64,000 nucleotides of DNA from an uncultured Candidatus Melainabacteria bacterium. Lineage in GTDB: Bacteria > Cyanobacteriota > Vampirovibrionia > Gastranaerophilales > Gastranaerophilaceae. Shown one piece after another: positions 26,621 through 35,234 of this stretch. The notes under the pieces are model-generated. The model made no database searches and was not told the origin of the DNA. It saw nothing but the letters and a program-made list of their open reading frames with translations. Location of the stretch: contig CAKUXM010000002.1 of the NCBI GenBank assembly GCA_934700335.1, positions 62,001 through 126,000 of the forward strand. The letters run 5' to 3'. Made by a program: the position numbers and the translations under genes. Position 1 is the first letter of the stretch. Each line of letters starts with the position of its first letter.

Positions 26621-27880
26621 ATGGCAATTACTGTAAATACCAATATTCCATCATTGGTAGCACAAAAATGTTTAAACAACGCATCAACAAAGATGAACAC
26701 AGCAATGGAACGTTTGTCTACAGGTTTGAGAATTAACTCAGCAAAAGATGATGCAGCAGGTTCAGCAGTAGCAACAAAATTGGACTACAAAATCAGTTCA
26801 TTAGCAGTTGCACAAGATAACGCACAAATGGGTACATCAATGTTACAAACAACAGAAGGTACATTAGACGTAATCCAATCAAACATGCAACGTATCAGAG
26901 ACTTAACTGAACAAGCAGCGAACGGTACTTACGGTGAAGACGCTATGACAGCTGTAAAATCTGAAGTAGCAGCTCGTTTAAGAGAAATCACTCGTATGTC
27001 AAATACAGCTGAATTCAACGGCAAAAAAGTATTAGACGGAAGTTGCGGTGATATAAACCTTCAAGTTGGTATAGAAAGTAATGAAGACAGTATCATTAGC
27101 TTAGATTCAGAAATTTTCTCATCAACAGCTGCAACAAAATTGATTGATATCTCAGATGATAGAACATACAATTTTAACATTAAAGGTGATATCTATGTAA
27201 CAGGTGTTACACAAAAACAAGAAACTGGCAAAACTGATCCTGATGACCCATACTACGATGATTATTCAACTGCAAAATACTATACAAAAGTCAACAATGA
27301 TTATATTGAAATAGAATTAGGAAACAAAACACTCAAAGAGGATCCTGCTGGCATTAAGACTCCAGATTGGGATAGCGGCTTTACAATTAAAATGAAAGAT
27401 GCAGCAGCAGATAACAGTTACGATGGTGCAACTTTTGTTACAGATGAAACAACTATTGCTACATTAAAAAACATGGATCCAAGTAAAAAAGATATTTCTA
27501 TGAAATTAAAAGACGATGAAGCAGTTAAACTTGATGCGTCATCTACTGAAAAAGAAAACAAATCAATCGATAAAATGTTAAGTTGGGTATATGCAAGTGA
27601 TGCTTTTGCACAAAAATTCTTAGATAATATCGATGCAGCCATTTCAGAAGTTACAGCAAGAAAAACTGAACTTGGTGCAGCAATGCAAAGAATTAATTCA
27701 GCAATTGAAGTAGCACAAACAATGCAAACAAACTTAACTGATGCTGCATCATTAATTAAAGATGCTGATATCGCAGAAGAATCATCAAATTATGTAAAAA
27801 ATCAAATCTTACAACAATCAGCGGCAAGCCTGTTAGCAACAGCTAACCAAACTCCGCAAATCGCATTGCAGTTAATCTAA
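26621..27880 (+). CDS. fliC: Flagellin
   Basis: Filament protein exported by the flagellar type III apparatus. The N-terminal D0/D1 region is textbook: ITVNTNIPSLVAQKCLNN, STGLRINSAKDDAAGSA and the long helices to about residue 170. The C-terminal D1/D0 part (residues about 335-419) has RINSAIEVAQTMQTNL and ends SLLATANQTPQIALQLI. The central 160 residues are variable and Lys/Asp/Tyr-rich. A strong AGAGGA site precedes the ATG. The gene is monocistronic, ending at a strong hairpin. Its position beside a large glycan locus raises the question of flagellin glycosylation. Other flagellar genes are not in the window. Confidence 0.96.
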   Translation: MAITVNTNIPSLVAQKCLNNASTKMNTAMERLSTGLRINSAKDDAAGSAVATKLDYKISSLAVAQDNAQMGTSMLQTTEGTLDVIQSNMQRIRDLTEQAANGTYGEDAMTAVKSEVAARLREITRMSNTAEFNGKKVLDGSCGDINLQVGIESNEDSIISLDSEIFSSTAATKLIDISDDRTYNFNIKGDIYVTGVTQKQETGKTDPDDPYYDDYSTAKYYTKVNNDYIEIELGNKTLKEDPAGIKTPDWDSGFTIKMKDAAADNSYDGATFVTDETTIATLKNMDPSKKDISMKLKDDEAVKLDASSTEKENKSIDKMLSWVYASDAFAQKFLDNIDAAISEVTARKTELGAAMQRINSAIEVAQTMQTNLTDAASLIKDADIAEESSNYVKNQILQQSAASLLATANQTPQIALQLI

Positions 27881-27904
27881 TGTGAGATAACAAACAAATA
27901 AGAA

Positions 27905-27938
27905 ACAGAGGCGCTGGGCATAAGCCCAGCGCCTCTGT
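27905..27938 (+). terminator. Terminator hairpin after flagellin
   Basis: A perfect 15-bp stem beginning ACAGAGGCGCTGGGC with loop ATAA. The T-run after it is weak, but the position 25 bp after the flagellin stop is typical. Confidence 0.75.
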
Positions 27939-27944
27939 GTTATA

Positions 27945-27976
27945 TTGTCATCGCGGAGTACAACGACGAAGCAATC
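27945..27976 (-). repeat. Short palindromic repeat, GGATTGC...GCAATGAC type, copy 3 (reverse)
   Basis: On the minus strand GATTGCTTCGTCG ... CGCGATGACAAT. Same family as the units at 25038 and 31307, in opposite orientation, directly after the flagellin terminator. Confidence 0.6.
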
Positions 27977-28012
27977 AAAAAATGTTCTCGATTTCGTTCG
28001 TGCCTCTGCTCG

Positions 28013-28354
28013 CTACCATTTTTTAAACACAAAAAACACTGCCAAAATAACTAGCAAAAATCCAACAATGTAGTTCCATTTCAATCCTTCCTTCAAATAT
28101 GTTACCGAAAAGATTGAAAACACAATCAACGTAATAACTTCTTGCATAGTCTTCAACTGTGCCGCATCATAAACTTGGTGCCCAATTCTATTCGCCGGAA
28201 CTTGAAAACAGTATTCAAAAAACGCAATGCCCCAACTTACTAGTATAACTAACCAAAGCGCAGTACTCTTATGTTTTAAATGTCCATACCACGCAAATGT
28301 CATAAACACATTCGATATTGTTAATAGTATTATTGGTGCGAAAAACTTTATCAT
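28013..28354 (-). CDS. DMT-family small membrane protein (DUF486)
   Basis: 113-residue protein with four predicted membrane helices. FAWYGHLKHKSTALWLVILV and the central VPANRIGHQVYDAAQLKTMQ are the hallmarks of DUF486, a small half-size relative of drug/metabolite transporters. The function is not established for the family; an EmrE-like dimeric transporter is assumed. No clear ribosome site precedes the ATG. It stands alone, flanked by repeat DNA on one side and by the regulated promoter of the TolC fusion on the other, transcribed divergently from it. Confidence 0.8.
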   Translation of the reverse strand: MIKFFAPIILLTISNVFMTFAWYGHLKHKSTALWLVILVSWGIAFFEYCFQVPANRIGHQVYDAAQLKTMQEVITLIVFSIFSVTYLKEGLKWNYIVGFLLVILAVFFVFKKW

Positions 28355-28436
28355 AATACATCTATTGTAGTTAAAACAGGTTTTTATGCAATGTTATTTT
28401 AATTATCATATTAAGTAGAACTTAAAAAAACTTAAT

Positions 28437-28479
28437 CTAGTATTGAATACTAGATATGTTTCAAATACACTAGTAGTGT
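28437..28479 (+). promoter_or_regulatory. Promoter with two overlapping palindromes upstream of the TolC fusion
   Basis: CTAGTATT-g-AATACTAG (28437-28453) is a perfect 8-bp dyad and overlaps a candidate -35 TTGAAT (28444-28449). The candidate -10 TACACT (28466-28471, 16-bp spacing) overlaps a second dyad, ACACT-agt-AGTGT (28467-28479). A dimeric repressor bound here would block both promoter elements. The regulator is not encoded nearby. Confidence 0.45.
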
Positions 28480-28504
28480 TAAAATTGGAAGAGGTAGGAA
28501 AAAG

Positions 28505-30955
28505 ATGAAAAGAATTACAGCACTAGTATTGTTACTAGCAATGGCTATAAGCAATATTAACTTAGCAGTTTTAGCTGCTCCTCAAGGACAAACGTTATTA
28601 AGCGCATCTAAAAGCAAACCCGTAGCCTACAACAAAAATGCAAGAACTCTAGTTTACGCTTTTGTTTTTGACGGTCCTTCAGACAAAAATAATCAAGTAA
28701 TGGAACAATTCAAAAAAGCCATTACAGTATCAACAGCTCCAGAATACAGAGCAAGTTTTCCAAAAGAAAACGTATTTGTAGGTAACTGGACAGAAGCTGG
28801 TGCAAAACAAGCAGCAGCAAAAGCTATGAAATCAAACGCAACAATGGTTGTTTCATTAGGTTGGTTTGTTTCTAACGCTTTAAACTCAACTCCAAACAAA
28901 AACAAATTTGTTTTAACAATTGATCAATACGGTTTAAGAGATTTTGGTGATAATTTCTTCAACCCAGTTCAACAAAATATCAAAGGTGCAAACCTATTCT
29001 ATAAATTAGTTCCTTTCAAAAAAGGTGTTGTTCTTATGAACGAAAACTTCTACAGAACTAAAAAAGACTGGAACGCATACTTAAAGAAAAAATTACCAAC
29101 AATGAATTTAACAGTTGTTCCTGTTAACAACAACATTGACCCAATTATTGCAAAATTAGACAACTATGATGCAGTAATCGTTACACCATTATTTAACGTT
29201 TCAACAGAAAAAAGAAAAGCATTATACAATGCAATCAATGCTAAGAAAATTCCTTCTTACTCAACATTAGGTAAAGAAGACGTTGAAATGGGTATCTTAA
29301 TGGGTACTGGGGCTTATGACTTAGACAGAAAAGTTTCAGAAGCAACATCATTCAATATCAAATCTGTACTTGCTGGTAAAACACCAAAACCACAAAAAGT
29401 ACAATTCTATGAAGATGAATTATTATACATCAATAAAGACACTGCTGATGATTTAGGATATCAACCACATTTGAGAGTTCTATACACAGCAGAAGTTATT
29501 TCAAATAGAAAACCAAATGTTTTAACATTGTCTGACGTATTCAACAAAGTTGCAGAAAGTAACCTTGATATTGAAAGAAAGAAATTATTAGTTAAAGCAG
29601 CAAGAAGAAGCGCAGTTTCTGCGGCATTAAAATATTTACCAACAGCTCAAGTAACTCTTGGCTACCAATCATACAATGACGGTTATGCAGAAAGTGCTAA
29701 ATTGATTTATCCTCAAGAAACTGGTGTATTCAAAATGGGTCTTGAACAAATCATTTATTCACCTGCATTGGTTACAAATATCATCATCAAGAAGAAAAAC
29801 TTAAACTTCGCTAAACACGAACAATTTTTAACAGAACAAAATATTGGTATTAACGTAGCAATGTTATATATGGATACATTAATTCTTGAAAACAAAATCA
29901 AAGTTCAAAAAGATTATGTAAAAGAATGTCGTGAAGCATTAGCAATGGCAAGAGTAAGAGAAAAAATGGGCTATTGCGGTCAAGAAGAAGCTCTACGTTG
30001 GGCGACTGAATTAAACAGACACGAACAAAAATTGTTTGATATGGCAGCAGCTTTGAAAAATACAAAAATTCAAATGAGTAAAATCATGTATCAAGATCAA
30101 GCAAAAGATTTTGAATTAGCACCAATCAAAGCCACTGATAAAACATTCTTTACAAGTGAAATTAATATCATCAACCACTTGGGTTCAGAACAAAACCTAG
30201 AAACATTTATCAAAATGTTAGTTAACGCTTCATATAATGTTTCTCCAGAATTGGCTAAATTGAGAACAGCTCAACAAATGAAAAAAGCTGAAATGGGTAT
30301 GTACATTCAAAAATTCGTACTTCCAGATGCTAAAATGGAATTGACTTATACAACACTTCCAGGTAGACATTACGCAAGCGAATATCCGTCAATGGTTATG
30401 TTACCAACATTCGGACCAACAGGTAGTCCAATCGGTTCAACAGCATTACCATTAGGTCAAATGCTTGGGCACGCAAACAAAGACAACGTATACTTCGGTA
30501 TCTTTGCACAATGGAAACCAATTGAAGGTGGTACAAAATTCGCTGAAATCGCAAGAACAAAAGCTGAATTAAACGAACTTCAAAGATACGAAGATGAAGT
30601 AAAAACTCAACTTGAAGAAGAAATCAGAATGATTATCAACAGAGCTTTAGCTGGATACTTCAGCATTGACAAAAACTACAGAGCAATGTTTGCAGCACAA
30701 GAAAATTACCAAAAAGTTAAAGCTCAATACTTAGCTGGTAAGATTCCTGTATCACAATTGACTGATTCACAAGCTGTATATCTTGAATCAAAAGAAAAAG
30801 CTATGAACTCTCAATATGTATTCTTCAAAGAAGTAGTTTGGGTACAAAGAGGTATCTGTGCAGTTGATTGGGAAAAAGCTCCACAACAAGCACATGAATT
30901 TATCAAAAAACTTAGAAGTACATTATCTTATCAAGAAGATATAACACTTCTATAA
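28505..30955 (+). CDS. Fusion of periplasmic-binding-like domain and TolC-family outer-membrane channel
   Basis: 816 residues beginning with a signal peptide (KRITALVLLLAMAISNINLA, cleavage near AVLAAP). Residues about 45-340 read as an ABC-type substrate-binding fold: repeated strand-helix units (VYAFVFDGP, ATMVVSLGW, GVVLMNEN, DAVIVTPLF, IPSYSTLG), then ...ELLYINKDTADDLGYQPH, which is how such domains end. Residues about 345-800 are a TolC-like repeat: LTLSDVFNKVAESNLDI, LEQIIYSPALVTNI, long helices, and YLAGKIPVSQLTDSQAVY. Such channels normally serve tripartite exporters; a covalently attached sensor or ligand domain is unusual. No membrane-fusion protein or ABC gene is nearby. It has a good GAGG site. 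Confidence 0.8.
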   Translation: MKRITALVLLLAMAISNINLAVLAAPQGQTLLSASKSKPVAYNKNARTLVYAFVFDGPSDKNNQVMEQFKKAITVSTAPEYRASFPKENVFVGNWTEAGAKQAAAKAMKSNATMVVSLGWFVSNALNSTPNKNKFVLTIDQYGLRDFGDNFFNPVQQNIKGANLFYKLVPFKKGVVLMNENFYRTKKDWNAYLKKKLPTMNLTVVPVNNNIDPIIAKLDNYDAVIVTPLFNVSTEKRKALYNAINAKKIPSYSTLGKEDVEMGILMGTGAYDLDRKVSEATSFNIKSVLAGKTPKPQKVQFYEDELLYINKDTADDLGYQPHLRVLYTAEVISNRKPNVLTLSDVFNKVAESNLDIERKKLLVKAARRSAVSAALKYLPTAQVTLGYQSYNDGYAESAKLIYPQETGVFKMGLEQIIYSPALVTNIIIKKKNLNFAKHEQFLTEQNIGINVAMLYMDTLILENKIKVQKDYVKECREALAMARVREKMGYCGQEEALRWATELNRHEQKLFDMAAALKNTKIQMSKIMYQDQAKDFELAPIKATDKTFFTSEINIINHLGSEQNLETFIKMLVNASYNVSPELAKLRTAQQMKKAEMGMYIQKFVLPDAKMELTYTTLPGRHYASEYPSMVMLPTFGPTGSPIGSTALPLGQMLGHANKDNVYFGIFAQWKPIEGGTKFAEIARTKAELNELQRYEDEVKTQLEEEIRMIINRALAGYFSIDKNYRAMFAAQENYQKVKAQYLAGKIPVSQLTDSQAVYLESKEKAMNSQYVFFKEVVWVQRGICAVDWEKAPQQAHEFIKKLRSTLSYQEDITLL

Positions 30956-30998
30956 TTACAAAGTAACTTCTTTCATAAATTAGCTTATAGCTAATATA

Positions 30999-31027
30999 AA
31001 CGGGCGAGGATAAAATCCTCGCCCGTT
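30999..31027 (+). terminator. Rho-independent terminator of the TolC fusion gene
   Basis: A perfect 13-bp stem beginning AACGGGCGAGGAT with loop AAA, followed by CTTTT. It lies 44 bp after the stop. Confidence 0.85.
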
Positions 31028-31038
31028 CTTTTAAATAA

Positions 31039-31126
31039 CCCTCGCCATATTTTGTGGAACAAAATTGGGGAGGGGAGAAATTTTTAGTTGAAAGCTCTGC
31101 TTGAAACTTTAAAATTTCGGGGAGGG
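31039..31126 (+). repeat. Palindromic dispersed repeat, copy 2 (pair with 24947-25033)
   Basis: Outer arms CCCTCGCC and GGGGAGGG pair with one mismatch. The core AATTTTTAGTTGAAAGC is identical to copy 1 and is followed by the partner CTTGAAACT...AAAATTTC. The small hairpin ATTTTGT-gga-ACAAAAT (31049-31065) differs from copy 1 by matched changes on both sides. Confidence 0.75.
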
Positions 31127-31164
31127 TAAAATCTAAATAAACCCTCAACCGAGCTTCGCCCACC

Positions 31165-31262
31165 CTGCTTGGTTGTTGCCGTTAAACGAGTCTTCGTGTT
31201 TTGCTTCGCAAAAGCACTCCGCTCTCTGGCAACAATCCGCTTCTCCCATTGCTGGGAGAAGG
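31165..31262 (+). repeat. Island of nested inverted repeats
   Basis: TTGTTGCC (31173-31180) pairs with GGCAACAA (31228-31235), enclosing TTTTGC-ttc-GCAAAA (31199-31213). CTTCTCCC (31240-31247) pairs with GGGAGAAG (31254-31261). All stems are perfect. Together with the two dispersed repeats on either side this fills the 487-bp gap between 30955 and 31444; no gene is visible in it. Confidence 0.6.
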
Positions 31263-31306
31263 AAACAATTCTAATAAGTTTCAAATGACAATCAATGGTA
31301 ACACTT

Positions 31307-31336
31307 TGGATTGCTTCGCTATCCACTCGCAATGAC
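31307..31336 (+). repeat. Short palindromic repeat, GGATTGC...GCAATGAC type, copy 2
   Basis: TGGATTGCTTCGCT followed by ATCCACTCGCAATGAC. Same family as 25038-25065 and, reversed, 27945-27976. Confidence 0.65.
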
Positions 31337-31443
31337 ATAAAAATTTTTAATTGTAAACTTATGTGTTAAATTCTGACGTTTACAATTGATATTTATTTCC
31401 CTTCGGTAAAAAATGTGTATATGAATTATGGGAGTTTATGTAG

Positions 31444-31860
31444 ATGACAGTTATTACAGAAAAATTTAACATTAACACACAAGGTTTTACTGATATCGTT
31501 GATATCACAAAGAATGTTCAAAATTACGTGTACAAACATTCTATCAAAGATGCGTTAGTTGTAGCTTATGTTGGCGGAAGTACAGCATCTTTAACAACAA
31601 TCGAATTTGAACCTGGCTTGTTAACAGATTTACCCGCAGCTTTAGACAGAATTGCCCCAATGAACATTGAATATGCTCACGATGAAACATGGAACGACGG
31701 AAACGGTTACGCTCACGTTCGTGCTTCTATCATTGGCAACTCAATTTCTATTCCTTTAATCGAAGGTGCTCTTCAATTAGGAACTTATCAACAAGTTGTT
31801 TTAATCGACTTTGATAACAAAGCTAGAACAAGAACTGTTTACTTACAAATTATTTCTTAG
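31444..31860 (+). CDS. yjbQ: YjbQ family protein (UPF0047)
   Basis: 138-residue single-domain protein covering the whole YjbQ/UPF0047 fold. The signature GNGYAHVRASIIG near residue 84 and GTYQQVVLIDFDNKARTR near the end are diagnostic. Members have weak thiamine-phosphate synthase activity in vitro, but the physiological role is not settled. GGGAG lies 13 nt ahead of the ATG. The last 11 bp overlap the end of the convergent GH57 gene. Confidence 0.9.
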   Translation: MTVITEKFNINTQGFTDIVDITKNVQNYVYKHSIKDALVVAYVGGSTASLTTIEFEPGLLTDLPAALDRIAPMNIEYAHDETWNDGNGYAHVRASIIGNSISIPLIEGALQLGTYQQVVLIDFDNKARTRTVYLQIIS

Positions 31861-34084
31861 GTCTTATCATTGTAAGCAAAATGCAAGGTGGATTACATGT
31901 TTCCATAACATCATAATCTGCTGTTACAAAGAAAAACTCTAACATTTCGCCATGTTTTACTTCAATGGTGTCAAAAGGTATGCTTATATCAATAACATTA
32001 TCATAAGATATTTTGATATCTTCAGAATCCTTTTCTTTCCACAAGTTTTCTGGCAAGGCTTCTATAAATTGCAAAGGTCTTAAAAGTCCACTTGAGAATG
32101 TTAGTCTAATTTCGTTGTGGAATTTTTCCTTAAACAAGGTTGGAATATTATCACCTTTTACAAGAGGTCTTACAGGCGACAACTCTTGATTTATATCACA
32201 ATTTCTCATATATAGATAAATTTGTTGAGTCATTTGTGAGTTATTTTCTCTTGTTTCGTGGTTAAGAATAAATCTCAAATACAAATATTCTTCGTCAAAA
32301 CCAAATTTAACCTTTTCAAATAAGTGAATATCATCGTCATTTTTAGCCAAGATATCAATAAACCCAGCATTCAACCACTCATCATCAATCTTGTTTTGAC
32401 TATCCATAACAGGAACTGCCATATCATATTGTTCCGCAGAACTTACTATCAAAGAAGTTTGCAATGAAGTTGGCACTTCTAAACCTAAAATTCTATAAAC
32501 ATTTTTCAAATGCTCTCTAAACAAGTAGTCAAAAATGTGGTCTTGTCCTGAGTTATTAGGTTCACCATACCACCAGAACCAGTCTGAGCTTTCGGAAATA
32601 AACATTTCTCTTCTTGCTTTTTCAAGGTTTGGATTATCAGGGTTTTCATTTTCAAACTTTGTAAAATCATCGTGAACATATTTCAAATAAGTCCACGCTA
32701 AGTCTTTTGTAGGTTCACCAATCCAAAGCTGGAAGTTTCTATTTATCCAAGAACCCGAATAAATTTTTGGCAAATCTTTTTTGTTTTCATCAGATTTAAT
32801 ATAATCAGAAATCAAAACAGTTTCCAAAGACTCATCTTTTTCTAACAATGAGTACAATTCATTCAAAAAATCTTTACCATCTGAATCATAATTTTCCCAA
32901 CAGTTTTCACCATCACAAGCAATTGTAATCAAGTGATTATCATCAGGCGAAGTAAAGATTTTACTTTGTATAACCTTCAATCTATCATACAAATCGTTTG
33001 CAGCTTTATCAGCCTCAACGTGAGGATATTCAAAGTTAATCAAGTTTGGAATAGAGCTATCTCTAAAAATTAAATCAATCGTAGAATTATTCTTTGTCTT
33101 GTATTCATAGGTTTTTAGCAAATAATATGGATCTTCTAAATAACCTTTAAAATCTCTAACAAACTCAAAGTTAATAGAGTTTGCTAAAATACCCTCATCT
33201 GTAATAGTCCATTCAACGCCTAACTCATTAAGCATATCAAGAGTTTTGGCACTCAAACAATGTTCTGGAGGCCAAACACCTTTAGGTCTACGACCAAAGA
33301 CTTCTTCCATTCTATCCAAAGCCATTTTCATTTGAATCATTGCATCTTTAGCCATTTTTAAGTTTTGTGGCAAAGCTTCTGGATTAGGAATATTTCTACT
33401 TGCACATTTTATATCAACTAAAATTGGCAAAATTGTGTGATAATAAGGACTTGTAGTAATTTCAATTCTACCTTTTTCCATATATTCTTTGTATGTAGGA
33501 ATAATCATTTTCATGATTTTCTTCATATAATCAAGAATTTCAATTCTATCCTCTAATGTAAACCCTTTACCCTTTGACACCAATTGAGCCAAATCAGGGA
33601 ACATTTCTGCATACATTGAATCAAACCACGCAATATTAAACCATGCCATAATATCGCCATATTCTTCATCAGAAAAAGCTTCTATATCTGGATAATCCAT
33701 TGCAACACGTTTTTCATACAATTCATTATAATTAGGGTGATGAAGCACCATTGAATTGTAATTTACATCAAAAAAGTTATTTAAGATAAAACGTTTATCA
33801 TCATCTGTCAACTCATTTACAGGTGTTTTTGTCAATTTTGAGTGCACATCTTCTGAATCGTTTTCGGCGTAATCCAAAATTGCATCAACTAAAACAGGTG
33901 ATAAGTTAAAATTCAATTTTAACTTAGGGAATTTTTTCATTATCAACAACATATCAAGGTAATCCTTCACCGCATGAAGTCTTACCCAAGGCATAAGATA
34001 ATCACCTTGCGTATTCAATTTGTAATACGGTTGGTGTAAGTGCCAATAAAATGCAATTGAGAGTTTTTTATTCTTTCCAAACAT
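31850..34084 (-). CDS. Glycoside hydrolase family 57 enzyme
   Basis: 744-residue cytoplasmic alpha-glucan enzyme (amylase, glucanotransferase or similar). YWHLHQPY at residues 13-20 is the GH57 opening motif. GVWPPEHCLS contains the predicted nucleophile (E274), and IACDGENCWE the acid/base (D391). The catalytic barrel covers about residues 5-420; a helical segment follows, and the last 170 residues form a beta-rich accessory domain. No signal peptide. It probably handles glycogen. A TATAAT ends 7 nt before the ATG and there is no ribosome site, so the mRNA may be (nearly) leaderless. Confidence 0.88.
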   Translation of the reverse strand: MFGKNKKLSIAFYWHLHQPYYKLNTQGDYLMPWVRLHAVKDYLDMLLIMKKFPKLKLNFNLSPVLVDAILDYAENDSEDVHSKLTKTPVNELTDDDKRFILNNFFDVNYNSMVLHHPNYNELYEKRVAMDYPDIEAFSDEEYGDIMAWFNIAWFDSMYAEMFPDLAQLVSKGKGFTLEDRIEILDYMKKIMKMIIPTYKEYMEKGRIEITTSPYYHTILPILVDIKCASRNIPNPEALPQNLKMAKDAMIQMKMALDRMEEVFGRRPKGVWPPEHCLSAKTLDMLNELGVEWTITDEGILANSINFEFVRDFKGYLEDPYYLLKTYEYKTKNNSTIDLIFRDSSIPNLINFEYPHVEADKAANDLYDRLKVIQSKIFTSPDDNHLITIACDGENCWENYDSDGKDFLNELYSLLEKDESLETVLISDYIKSDENKKDLPKIYSGSWINRNFQLWIGEPTKDLAWTYLKYVHDDFTKFENENPDNPNLEKARREMFISESSDWFWWYGEPNNSGQDHIFDYLFREHLKNVYRILGLEVPTSLQTSLIVSSAEQYDMAVPVMDSQNKIDDEWLNAGFIDILAKNDDDIHLFEKVKFGFDEEYLYLRFILNHETRENNSQMTQQIYLYMRNCDINQELSPVRPLVKGDNIPTLFKEKFHNEIRLTFSSGLLRPLQFIEALPENLWKEKDSEDIKISYDNVIDISIPFDTIEVKHGEMLEFFFVTADYDVMETCNPPCILLTMIRPKK

Positions 34085-34097
34085 TACTTTAATTATA
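34085..34097 (-). promoter_or_regulatory. -10 box for near-leaderless start of the GH57 gene
   Basis: On the minus strand TATAAT (34097-34092) is followed by 7 nt and the ATG. It lies back-to-back with the promoter of the divergent GT4 gene in a 46-bp gap. Confidence 0.5.
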
Positions 34098-34115
34098 CTT
34101 AAAAAAAAGAAAATA

Positions 34116-34130
34116 TGATATACTGAATTT
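34116..34130 (+). promoter_or_regulatory. Extended -10 for leaderless start of the GT4 gene
   Basis: TGA-TATACT (34116-34124) with exactly 6 nt to the ATG at 34131 and no Shine-Dalgarno. Confidence 0.65.
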
Positions 34131-35192
34131 ATGAATATTTTATTTTTGACAGACCTTTATCCCTTATCAAATGAAGACAACTCTTCTTCTGCACTAAAGG
34201 ATTTTGTCGAAAATTTCAGAAACTTAGGACACACTGTTCAAGTTATCCGCCCAAATTTTTTATTAAATTCTTACATTAGAAAAAAGAAGTTTTTCAAAAC
34301 AGGTTATTTCAACAACGCTTTCAACGCAAACTACATAACACCTTTTTGGTTTGACGTTAAGAAAAAAATACCTTATATTGAAAAATACGACATAATAGTT
34401 TCACACATGCCTTCTGGAAACATATTTGCGGACAAATTTAAAGGTAAACTAATTTGCGGAGTTCATATATCAGATTTAAAAGTTTTAACTGAACCAATTT
34501 ACTCAATTTATTTTAAACAAAAACTTTTAAAATCCTTTAGAAGAGCAGAAAAACTCGTTTGTCGTTCTCCTCATATTGAAGAAAAACTTTTAAAACTTTA
34601 TCCTGAATTTAAAAACAAAACCATTGTCATAAATTCTGGAATAGATGAAAATTTGATTATCAAAAGAGAGACAACTTTCGGCGAAAAAATAAAAGTTCTT
34701 TCTGTTGCAAACCTTATCAAGCGCAAAAATATTGATAAGCTTATACAATCTTGCAAAAGCTTTGAAAACATTGAATTAACTATCATTGGCGACGGCGAAG
34801 AAAGAAAATCTTTAAACAAAATAGATAAAAATGTTATTTTTAAAGGTCATTTAAAAAAAGAAAAAGTTTTAGAAGAAATGCGAAATTCTGACATTTTTAT
34901 ACTTCCTTCTGTCAATGAAACACTGGGTCTAGTCTACCTTGAAGCATTAGCAAGTGGTTGCATTACAGTCGGAACAGTAAATGACGGAATTTCTGGAATA
35001 ATCAAAAATGAAGAAAACGGTTTTTTAACAAAGCCAACAATAAAAGATATCAAAAACACTTTAGAAAAAATTATTTCATGCAATAAAGAGGACTTAAACA
35101 AAATTGCAGAACAAGCTTATTTCACAATAAAAAACAATACTTCAAAAGCTTGCACATTAAAATATATACAAACAATAATAAATGCATTATAA
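34131..35192 (+). CDS. Family 4 glycosyltransferase
   Basis: GT-B glycosyltransferase of 353 residues. MNILFLTDLYPLSNEDNSSS gives the N-terminal acceptor loop. The donor domain shows VLSVANLIKRKNIDKLI, LTIIGDGEERKSL, and near residue 263 PSVNETLGLVYLEALASGC, which contains the E-x7-E motif of retaining GT4 enzymes. The sugar and acceptor are unknown. It sits alone, divergent from the GH57 gene with which it shares a 46-bp promoter region, so a role in glycan or glycogen-type metabolism is possible. Confidence 0.85.
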   Translation: MNILFLTDLYPLSNEDNSSSALKDFVENFRNLGHTVQVIRPNFLLNSYIRKKKFFKTGYFNNAFNANYITPFWFDVKKKIPYIEKYDIIVSHMPSGNIFADKFKGKLICGVHISDLKVLTEPIYSIYFKQKLLKSFRRAEKLVCRSPHIEEKLLKLYPEFKNKTIVINSGIDENLIIKRETTFGEKIKVLSVANLIKRKNIDKLIQSCKSFENIELTIIGDGEERKSLNKIDKNVIFKGHLKKEKVLEEMRNSDIFILPSVNETLGLVYLEALASGCITVGTVNDGISGIIKNEENGFLTKPTIKDIKNTLEKIISCNKEDLNKIAEQAYFTIKNNTSKACTLKYIQTIINAL

Positions 35193-35200
35193 AACATGGC

Positions 35201-35228
35201 TTGAAAAAGTTTAAAAATAGGTTATAAT
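35201..35228 (+). promoter_or_regulatory. Promoter of candidate antisense RNA
   Basis: TTGAAA (35201-35206), 16-bp spacer, TATAAT (35223-35228): one of the best sigma-70-type promoters in the window. No protein-coding gene lies downstream on this strand. Confidence 0.75.
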
Positions 35229-35234
35229 AGTAAT

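Noticed and set aside
24947..31336. Repeats as a CRISPR array or insertion sequence ends
   Set aside because: Copies are few, far apart, palindromic and without regular spacers or a transposase gene.
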